The notes under the pieces were generated by a model that worked only from the letters and a program-made list of their open reading frames with translations, was not told the origin of the DNA and ran no database searches. A DNA stretch of 64,000 nt from contig NZ_JARPQB010000025.1 in assembly GCF_029478665.1 (NCBI RefSeq), positions 41,936 through 105,935 of the forward strand, written 5' to 3'. The position numbers were made by a program, and so were the translations under genes. The DNA comes from Pseudomonas entomophila (lineage in GTDB: Bacteria > Pseudomonadota > Gammaproteobacteria > Pseudomonadales > Pseudomonadaceae). Below, in pieces: positions 55,359 through 61,737 of this stretch. How positions within the stretch are numbered: position 1 is the stretch's first letter; every line of letters begins with the position of its first letter.

Positions 55359-55410
55359 CAAAGACGCCGCTGCCCGGTCCACGGTTGTGGAGAGGGGAGC
55401 GACGTCTTTG
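55359..55410 (-). promoter_or_regulatory. Leader hairpin upstream of nasA, candidate NasT antitermination site
   Basis: On the transcribed (minus) strand a 13-bp stem, CAAAGACGTCGCT / AGCGGCGTCTTTG with one G-U pair, encloses a 26-base loop with an inner hairpin TCCAC-AACC-GTGGA. It lies 40 bases before nasA. NasT (ANTAR) relieves termination at leaders of nitrate-assimilation genes in related bacteria. The position and stability fit such a terminator; a short T-rich stretch (TTTGCGTTTCC) follows. Confidence 0.55.
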
Positions 55411-55477
55411 TCGGGGGTTTGGGGGCAACCGCCGTTGGCTACCTGGCCTGTAGTTCAGCAAGAGCCGGGCCAAGTTC

Positions 55478-55543
55478 TCGTAGGAGCCAGCCTTGCTGGC
55501 GAATGGCGTTGCCTGCTTCGCCAGCAAGGCTGGCTCCTGCAGA
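55478..55543. repeat. REP pair, 'AGCCAGCCTTGCTGGC' subtype
   Basis: GTAGGAGCCAGCCTTGCTGG and its inverse CCAGCAAGGCTGGCTCCTGC lie just after the nasT stop. They could stop or weaken read-through from nasT into nasA. Confidence 0.85.
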
Positions 55544-55554
55544 GGCGTTGGTGT

Positions 55555-56130
55555 TCAGCCGAGCATTTCGGACAGGGCGATGATCTGTTCCGCCACCTGG
55601 ATCAGCTTCTGCTGGCGGCTCATGGCCTGGCGGCGCATCAGGGTGTAGGCCTGCTCTTCGTTGCAGTCCTTCATCTTCATCAGCAGCCCCTTGGCCTGCT
55701 CGATGCGCTTGCGTTCAGCCAGCTGCTGGTCGCGGGCCTGCAGTTGGGCGCGCAATGCCTGGTCGCTCTCGAAACGCGCCATGGCTACATCGAGGATGGG
55801 TTGCAGGCGTGCCGCGTGGATGCCTTCGATGATGTAGGCGCTGACTCCGGCCTGGATCGCCTGGCGCATCACCCCGGGATCGTGCTCGTCGGTGAACAGC
55901 ACGATGGGCCGTGGGTGGTCGCGGCTGACCAGCACCATCTGCTCCAGTACATCCCGGCCGGGTGACTCGGTATCGATCAGCACCACGTCCGGGCGCACCG
56001 TTTCGACGCAGCCGGGCAGGTCGATGGTCAGGCCGCCGGCCTCGATCACCTCGAAGCCCGCCTCGCTCAACGCGGCCTTCAGGCGGCCAACCTTCTTTTC
56101 GGTGTCGTCGATCAGCAGGATGCGCAACAT
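55555..56130 (-). CDS. nasT: NasT, ANTAR-type antiterminator response regulator
   Basis: NasT is an RNA-binding response regulator that, when free of NasS, prevents termination in nitrate-assimilation transcripts. The 191-residue protein has an atypical receiver domain (MLRILLIDDTEKKVGRLKAALSE... ; 'VVLIDTES' at the phospho-acceptor region) and a C-terminal ANTAR helix bundle ('ERKRIEQAKGLLMKMKDCNEEQAYTLMRRQAMSRQQKLIQVAEQI', about 137-180). It follows nasS after 9 bases. Confidence 0.95.
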   Translation of the reverse strand: MLRILLIDDTEKKVGRLKAALSEAGFEVIEAGGLTIDLPGCVETVRPDVVLIDTESPGRDVLEQMVLVSRDHPRPIVLFTDEHDPGVMRQAIQAGVSAYIIEGIHAARLQPILDVAMARFESDQALRAQLQARDQQLAERKRIEQAKGLLMKMKDCNEEQAYTLMRRQAMSRQQKLIQVAEQIIALSEMLG

Positions 56131-56139
56131 GATCGTCCC

Positions 56140-57354
56140 TCAGCGTCCGACGCGCGCGCCGGGCGCCGCGTCCAGGGCGTGCAGGCTGAAGCTGCGCGCG
56201 TAACCATGGGGGTCGCTGCCGTCCCAGCGGCCGCCGTCGATCAGCTGGCTGCTGCGCATCGGTAGCTCGGCGCAGGGTACGTGCAAGGCTTCGGCGGCCT
56301 CACGGTACAAGGCCAGTTGCTGGACCTGGCGTGCCACCGCGAGGTAATCCGGGTCTTCACGCAGGATGCCCCAGCGGCGGAACTGGGTCATGAACCACAT
56401 GCCGTCGGAGAGGTAGGGCAGGTTGGCGCGCCCCTGGTCGAACAGGCGCAGTGCGTGGCGGTCCTGCCAGCGGTTGCCCAGGCCATCCTGGTAATCGCCA
56501 AGCAGGCGCGGTTCGATGCTGCTCACCGGGATGCCCAGGTAGCTGTCGCCACTGAGCAACTGCGCGGCGCCACGGCGATTCTCGAGGTTCTGCTCGATGA
56601 ACCGGCTGGCGGCGAGGAGCGCCTTGATCAGTGCCCGGGTGCTGTTGGGGTATTGCTCGACGAAGCTGCGGGCGCAGGCCAGCACCTTCTCCGGGTGGTC
56701 CGGCCACACCGCCTGGCTGGTGGCCAGGGTGAAGCCCTGGCCTTTGGCGATGGCGTCGGCCGACCAGGGCTCGCCGGCACAGAAGCCGTCGATGCGCCCG
56801 GCCTGCAAGTGGGCGACCATCTGCGCGGGGGGCACCACCACGCTGTCGACGTCGCGCAGCGGGTGGATGCCCTGGCTGGCCAGCCAGTAGTACAGCCACA
56901 TGGCATGAGTGCCAGTGGGGAAGGTCTGGGCGAAGGTCAGCCGTGCGCCATGCTGGTGCACCAACCGGGCCAGTGCCTCCGGGCTGGTCACGCCCTTGCG
57001 CTGCAGTGCCGGGGAGAGGTTGATGGCCTGGGCGTTCTGGTTCAGGCCCATGAGCACCGCCATGTCCCTGGCCGGGCCGCCGCCCACGCCCAGCTGCACG
57101 GCATAGACCAGCCCATACAGGCAGTGGGCGGCGTCCAGCTCGCCCCGGGTCAGCTTGTCGCGCAGGCCGGCCCATGAGGCCTGGCGGTGCAGGTTGAGGG
57201 TCAGGCCCTGCTGCTGGGCGAAGCCCTGGGTGGCGGCCACGATCACCGAGGCGCAGTCGGTCAGGGCCATGAAACCGATGTCCAGGCAGGTCTTCTCGGG
57301 GGCATCGCTGCCGTTGACCCAGGCCAGGGGCATTCTCGGGGGGGCTGTATTCAC
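56140..57354 (-). CDS. nasS: NasS, nitrate/nitrite-binding sensor
   Basis: NasS is a cytoplasmic periplasmic-binding-fold protein that holds NasT inactive until it binds nitrate or nitrite. The 404-residue protein resembles NrtA-type nitrate-binding proteins ('KTCLDIGFMALTDCASVIVAATQGFAQQQGLTL', 'HCLYGLVYAVQLGVGGGP', 'LPYLSDGMWFMTQFRRWGIL') but lacks a signal peptide, as expected for NasS. I chose the GTG at 57354 because AGGAT lies 5-6 bases upstream and it gives MNTAPPRMPLAW; an upstream ATG (57402) would add 16 residues. It is divergent from pyrD. Confidence 0.9.
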   Translation of the reverse strand: MNTAPPRMPLAWVNGSDAPEKTCLDIGFMALTDCASVIVAATQGFAQQQGLTLNLHRQASWAGLRDKLTRGELDAAHCLYGLVYAVQLGVGGGPARDMAVLMGLNQNAQAINLSPALQRKGVTSPEALARLVHQHGARLTFAQTFPTGTHAMWLYYWLASQGIHPLRDVDSVVVPPAQMVAHLQAGRIDGFCAGEPWSADAIAKGQGFTLATSQAVWPDHPEKVLACARSFVEQYPNSTRALIKALLAASRFIEQNLENRRGAAQLLSGDSYLGIPVSSIEPRLLGDYQDGLGNRWQDRHALRLFDQGRANLPYLSDGMWFMTQFRRWGILREDPDYLAVARQVQQLALYREAAEALHVPCAELPMRSSQLIDGGRWDGSDPHGYARSFSLHALDAAPGARVGR

Positions 57355-57442
57355 GGGGATCCTCGGGGGTTTCGGCGCAACTGCATGGGGCAGAATAAGC
57401 AACCCATGTGCCAGGGCCCTGTCGCCACGGCGGCGCGCTGGC

Positions 57443-57448
57443 TATAAT
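57443..57448 (+). promoter_or_regulatory. TATAAT -10 element of pyrD
   Basis: A consensus TATAAT lies 33 bases before the pyrD ATG. The -35 at 17 bases is poor (TGTCGC). Confidence 0.5.
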
Positions 57449-57480
57449 CGCCCCCTCACACACCGCGAGTCCGCCCGCCC

Positions 57481-58503
57481 ATGTATACCCTGGCCCGCCA
57501 GCTGCTGTTCAAGCTTTCCCCGGAAACCTCCCACGACCTCTCGCTGGACCTGATCGGCGCCGGTGGCCGCCTTGGGCTCAATGGCCTGCTGTGCAAGCAG
57601 CCAGCAGCGTTGCCGGTGAGTGTCATGGGCTTGAACTTCGCCAACCCGGTCGGCTTGGCCGCGGGCCTGGACAAGAACGGCGCGGCCATCGATGGCTTCG
57701 CGCAGTTGGGTTTCGGTTTCGTCGAGATCGGTACCGTGACGCCGCGCCCGCAACCGGGCAACCCCAAGCCGCGCCTGTTCCGTATTCCCGAGGCCACCGC
57801 GATCATCAACCGCATGGGCTTCAACAACCTGGGTGTCGACAACCTGCTGGCGCGGGTGCGGGCCTCGAAGTACAGCGGCGTGCTGGGTATCAACATCGGC
57901 AAGAACTTCGACACCCCGGTCGAGCGCGCCCAGGATGACTACCTGATCTGCCTGGAGAAGGTCTACAACGACGCCAGCTACATCACCGTCAACGTCAGCT
58001 CGCCCAACACGCCGGGCCTGCGCAGCCTGCAGTTCGGCGACTCGCTCAAGCAACTGCTCGATGCCCTGGCCGAGCGTCGGGAGCAACTGGCGGTGAGCAA
58101 CGGCAAGCGCGTGCCGCTGGCGATCAAGATCGCCCCGGACATGAGCGACGAGGAAACCGCCCTGGTGGCGGCGGCGCTGATGGCGTCGGGGATGGACGCG
58201 GTGATCGCCACCAACACCACCCTTGGCCGCGAAGGTGTCGAGGGTCTGCCGTTCGGTGGCGAGGCGGGTGGGCTTTCGGGGGCGCCGGTGCTGGAGAAGA
58301 GCACGCACACGGTGAAGGTGCTGGCGGGCGAACTGGGTGGCAAGCTGCCGATCATTGCCGCCGGTGGTATCACCGAGGGCCGTCATGCGGCTGAGAAGAT
58401 CGCCGCGGGTGCGAGCCTGGTGCAGATCTATTCGGGCTTCATCTACAAGGGGCCTGCGCTGATTCGCGAGGCGGTGGACGCGATTGCCGCGATGCCGAGG
58501 TGA
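57481..58503 (+). CDS. pyrD: Dihydroorotate dehydrogenase (quinone), class 2
   Basis: PyrD oxidises dihydroorotate to orotate, passing electrons to membrane quinones in pyrimidine synthesis. The 340-residue protein has the class 2 N-terminal membrane-association helices ([17 protein letters not shown]), the flavin-binding '[13 protein letters not shown]' and '[26 protein letters not shown]' segments, and the catalytic Ser in '[14 protein letters not shown]' (about residue 175). It is divergent from nasS, with a TATAAT upstream. Confidence 0.98.
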   Translation: MYTLARQLLFKLSPETSHDLSLDLIGAGGRLGLNGLLCKQPAALPVSVMGLNFANPVGLAAGLDKNGAAIDGFAQLGFGFVEIGTVTPRPQPGNPKPRLFRIPEATAIINRMGFNNLGVDNLLARVRASKYSGVLGINIGKNFDTPVERAQDDYLICLEKVYNDASYITVNVSSPNTPGLRSLQFGDSLKQLLDALAERREQLAVSNGKRVPLAIKIAPDMSDEETALVAAALMASGMDAVIATNTTLGREGVEGLPFGGEAGGLSGAPVLEKSTHTVKVLAGELGGKLPIIAAGGITEGRHAAEKIAAGASLVQIYSGFIYKGPALIREAVDAIAAMPR

Positions 58504-58506
58504 GCC

Positions 58507-58572
58507 CATCGCGGATGAATCCGCAAATACAGGGGCGTGCGTCGTTCCCGGTAGGAGCGGATTCATCCGCGA
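58507..58572. repeat. Decayed REP pair, 'GGATTCATCC' subtype
   Basis: CATCGCGGATGAATCCGC and its inverse GTAGGAGCGGATTCATCCGC face outwards, but the left element reads CCGCAAATACAG where CCGCTCCTACAG is expected, so that arm has lost three bases of the consensus. Confidence 0.75.
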
Positions 58573-58598
58573 AGCAGCCGGCACCGATTCAAGGCCAT

Positions 58599-58624
58599 AA
58601 AAAAGGGCCCCTCAAAAGGGGCCC
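58599..58624 (-). terminator. Rho-independent terminator of rmf
   Basis: On the minus strand GGGCCCCT-TTTG-AGGGGCCC is followed by TTTTTT. The eight-base stem is perfect. It lies about 60 bases after the rmf stop and would also act on pyrD only weakly from the other side. Confidence 0.85.
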
Positions 58625-58686
58625 CTGGGCCGCAGCCCGCCGCCCGGATAGGGCGCGCATGGGTAACTCGAATTCAGTGTCCTCGT

Positions 58687-58902
58687 TCAGCCAACGGCGT
58701 GATTTTCGTTGAGTCTATGAATGCCAGCGGTACCGGTCATGCCGTCCCAATTGTCGCCGCGACCTTCGCGCCAGCCGTTGATCCAGGCCTGGCGAACGGA
58801 TGGCAGGTTGAAGGGGCAAAGTTCGCGGGATTTGCCGGTGACCCCATACTGGTAGCCACGTGAATATGCTCTTTCCAACGGATCACGCTTAAGTCTTCTC
58901 AT
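58687..58902 (-). CDS. rmf: Ribosome modulation factor
   Basis: RMF pairs 70S ribosomes into inactive 100S dimers in stationary phase. The 71-residue, basic protein starts MRRLKRDPLERAYSRGYQYGVTGKSRELCPF and has the conserved 'RQAWINGWREGRGDNWDG' region. It is longer than E. coli RMF (55) by a C-terminal tail. A multi-hairpin leader lies upstream (58939-59002) and a strong terminator follows. It is convergent with pyrD. Confidence 0.95.
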   Translation of the reverse strand: MRRLKRDPLERAYSRGYQYGVTGKSRELCPFNLPSVRQAWINGWREGRGDNWDGMTGTAGIHRLNENHAVG

Positions 58903-59451
58903 AGGGTGTTGCCCTCACTTGTTGACTGTAATGTCCCGTCGGCCTCTCCGAGGCCGGGCAGAATCGTTCTGCCGGTGTGCGCCCGCTGCCGGCGTGGCGG
59001 GCTGAAAGTGCCGTCCCGTTGCGAGACGACCTAAGGCCAGTTCTAACGAATGCAGGTCACAGTGTGAATGATCGATTTGTCATAAGGACGTAACGTTTTT
59101 GAGGGTGAGGGGATAAGTAAATAAATGCGACTGAACCTTGTTTGCCGTTGAGCCCGCTATGATCAGGGTTTAACGAACATTGGCGTCAATTGGCCAGCGT
59201 TGCTGGAGGATGAGCGTCATACTTGTTGATGCGACGAAGGGTCGCCCCTTGCGCCCACCGTCCTGGAATTTTTCATTCTGCCTGACGATCAAAGCTGCTT
59301 TCGCCAATGGCGCGGCGGCGATGTGTCGGGCGGCCCGGTCTTGCGGTGGGTCCGCAAGGCCACCCGGGCGCCTGCTGGAAGGCGTGCGGGCAAACAGCGG
59401 CAGGTCGCGCGTCGGCCTGTCATCTACCTAGCCAAAGGCTCTGGAATACTC
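58903..59451. other. Long intergenic region: structured rmf leader and rlmL upstream sequence
   Basis: The rmf-proximal part holds consecutive hairpins: CGGCCT/AGGCCG (58939-58955), GGCAGAA/TTCTGCC (58956-58972) and GCCCGC/GCGGGC (58981-59002). The central part (59040-59130) is A+T-rich and probably contains the divergent promoters. A frame of 83 codons (59180-59431) is seen but lacks any recognisable motif. I could not identify a further gene or small RNA. Confidence 0.6.
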
Positions 59452-61644
59452 ATGTCGGACCGTTTCGAACTCTACCTCACCTGCCCCAAGGGCCTCGAAG
59501 GCCTGCTCGCCGAAGAGGCCAACCACCTGGGCCTGACCGAAGTGCGTGAACACACTTCGGCCATCCGCGGCTCGGCCGACATGGAAACCGCCTACCGCCT
59601 GTGCCTCTGGTCGCGCCTGGCCAACCGGGTGCTGCTGGTGCTCAAGCGTTTCTCGATGAAGAACGCCGACGACCTGTACGATGGCGTGCATGCCGTCGAC
59701 TGGGCCGAACACCTGGAAGCCGATGGCACCCTGGCGGTGGAATTCAGCGGCCACGGCTCGGGCATCGACAACACCCACTTCGGCGCCCTGAAAGTGAAGG
59801 ACGCCATCGTCGACAAGCTGCGCAACCGCGAGGGCCTGCGTCCGTCGGTGGACAAGCTCGACCCCGACCTGCGCGTGCACCTGCGCCTGGACCGTGGCGA
59901 GGCGATCCTGTCCCTCGACCTGTCCGGCCACAGCTTGCACCAGCGCGGCTACCGCTTGCAGCAAGGCGCCGCGCCACTGAAGGAAAACCTGGCGGCGGCG
60001 GTGCTGATCCGTGCCGGCTGGCCACGTATCGCCGCCGAAGGCGGCGCCCTGGCCGACCCGATGTGCGGCGTGGGCACCTTCCTGGTCGAGGCGGCGATGA
60101 TCGCCGCCGATATCGCGCCCAACCTCAAGCGCGAGCGCTGGGGCTTCAGCGCCTGGCTTGGCCATGTGCCGGCGCTGTGGCGCAAGCTGCACGACGAGGC
60201 CCAGGCCCGTGCCCAGGCCGGCCTGGCCAAGCCACCACTGTGGATTCGCGGCTACGAGGCCGACCCACGCCTGATCCAGCCGGGGCGCAACAACGTCGAG
60301 CGCGCAGGCCTGGGTGACTGGGTGAAGATCTACCAGGGCGAGGTGGCCAGTTTCGAGCCGCGCCCTGACCAGAACCAGAAGGGCCTGGTGATCAGCAACC
60401 CACCCTACGGCGAGCGTCTGGGTGACGAAGCCAGCCTGCTGTACCTCTACCAGAACCTGGGCGAGCGTCTGCGCCAGGCCTGCATGGGCTGGGAGGCCGC
60501 GGTGTTCACCGGCGCGCCCGAGCTGGGCAAGCGCATGGGCATCCGCAGCCACAAGCAGTACGCATTCTGGAACGGCGCGTTGCCGTGCAAGCTGCTGCTG
60601 TTCAAGGTGCAGCCTGACCAGTTCGTCACGGGTGAACGTCGCCAGGCCGCAGTTGAAGAGGGCGAGCCCCGTCGCCAGGCCCCGGTGGCCAGCGAACCGG
60701 CACGCCTGTCCGAGGGTGCGCAGATGTTCGCCAATCGCCTGCAGAAGAACTTCAAGCAGCTGGGCAAGTGGGCCCGTCGCGAGCAGGTCGATTGCTATCG
60801 CGTCTACGATGCCGACATGCCCGAGTACGCCCTGGCGGTGGACCTGTACCAGGACTGGGTACACGTCCAGGAATACGCCGCGCCCCGTTCGGTCGATCCG
60901 GACAAGGCCCAGGTACGTCTGCTCGATGCCCTGGCGGCAATCCCCCAGGCACTGGGCATCGACCCGCAGCGCGTGGTGCTCAAGCGTCGCGAACGCCAGA
61001 GCGGCACCCGCCAGTACGAGCGCCAGGCCACCGAAGGCCGCTTCCAGGAAGTGACCGAGGGCGGCGTCAAGCTGCTGGTCAACCTCACCGACTACCTGGA
61101 CACCGGCCTGTTCCTCGACCATCGCCCGATGCGCATGCGCATCCAGCGCGAGGCCGCCGGCAAACGCTTCCTCAACCTGTTCTGCTATACCGCCACGGCC
61201 AGCGTGCACGCGGCCAAGGGCGGTGCGCGCAGCACCACCAGCGTCGACCTGTCCAAGACCTACCTGGACTGGGCCCGTCGCAACCTGTCGCTCAATGGTT
61301 TCTCCGAGCGCAACCGCCTGGAACAGAGTGACGTGATGGCCTGGCTGCAGAATGCCCAGGACAGCTTCGACCTGATCTTCATCGACCCGCCGACCTTCTC
61401 CAACTCCAAGCGCATGGAAGGTGTGTTCGATGTGCAGCGCGACCACGTGGAACTGCTTGACCTGGCCATGGCGCGCCTGGCCCCCGGCGGGGTGTTGTAT
61501 TTCTCCAACAACTTCCGCAAGTTCCAGCTCGATGAGCACCTGAGCGCGCGGTATGCCGTGGAGGAGATCAGCGCCCAGACCCTGGACCCGGACTTCGCCC
61601 GCAACAACCGCATCCACCGGGCCTGGCAACTGCGCCTGCGCTGA
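59452..61644 (+). CDS. rlmL: 23S rRNA methyltransferase RlmKL (m2G2445 / m7G2069)
   Basis: RlmL (also called RlmKL in its fused form) methylates two guanines in 23S rRNA. The 730-residue protein has an N-terminal THUMP region (MSDRFELYLTCPKGLEGLLAEEA, EEANHLGLTEVREHTSAIRG), a first methyltransferase domain with NPPYGERLG (about 316), and a second with 'FLNLFCYTATASVHAAKGGA' and 'DPPTFSNSK' (about 645). The ATG at 59452 gives the usual N-terminus; the open frame extends further upstream but is not conserved-looking. It follows the rmf region, divergent. Confidence 0.95.
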   Translation: MSDRFELYLTCPKGLEGLLAEEANHLGLTEVREHTSAIRGSADMETAYRLCLWSRLANRVLLVLKRFSMKNADDLYDGVHAVDWAEHLEADGTLAVEFSGHGSGIDNTHFGALKVKDAIVDKLRNREGLRPSVDKLDPDLRVHLRLDRGEAILSLDLSGHSLHQRGYRLQQGAAPLKENLAAAVLIRAGWPRIAAEGGALADPMCGVGTFLVEAAMIAADIAPNLKRERWGFSAWLGHVPALWRKLHDEAQARAQAGLAKPPLWIRGYEADPRLIQPGRNNVERAGLGDWVKIYQGEVASFEPRPDQNQKGLVISNPPYGERLGDEASLLYLYQNLGERLRQACMGWEAAVFTGAPELGKRMGIRSHKQYAFWNGALPCKLLLFKVQPDQFVTGERRQAAVEEGEPRRQAPVASEPARLSEGAQMFANRLQKNFKQLGKWARREQVDCYRVYDADMPEYALAVDLYQDWVHVQEYAAPRSVDPDKAQVRLLDALAAIPQALGIDPQRVVLKRRERQSGTRQYERQATEGRFQEVTEGGVKLLVNLTDYLDTGLFLDHRPMRMRIQREAAGKRFLNLFCYTATASVHAAKGGARSTTSVDLSKTYLDWARRNLSLNGFSERNRLEQSDVMAWLQNAQDSFDLIFIDPPTFSNSKRMEGVFDVQRDHVELLDLAMARLAPGGVLYFSNNFRKFQLDEHLSARYAVEEISAQTLDPDFARNNRIHRAWQLRLR

Positions 61645-61737
61645 GTCGCGGGACTGCTGGCATGGCCTCTTGCTATTAGCTATAAAGTAGTAGGAGTGGG
61701 ACCATTCGCAGGACGCTGACGTTGACGAGAGTTATCC

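Noticed and set aside
59180..59431. Possible 83-codon gene upstream of rlmL
   Set aside because: No recognisable motif, composition like out-of-frame sequence; more probably rlmL leader. It was left as unsupported.
59323..59451. Upstream extension of rlmL
   Set aside because: The frame is open but the added residues (basic, Gly/Arg-rich) have no relation to the THUMP N-terminus; the ATG at 59452 gives the expected start.
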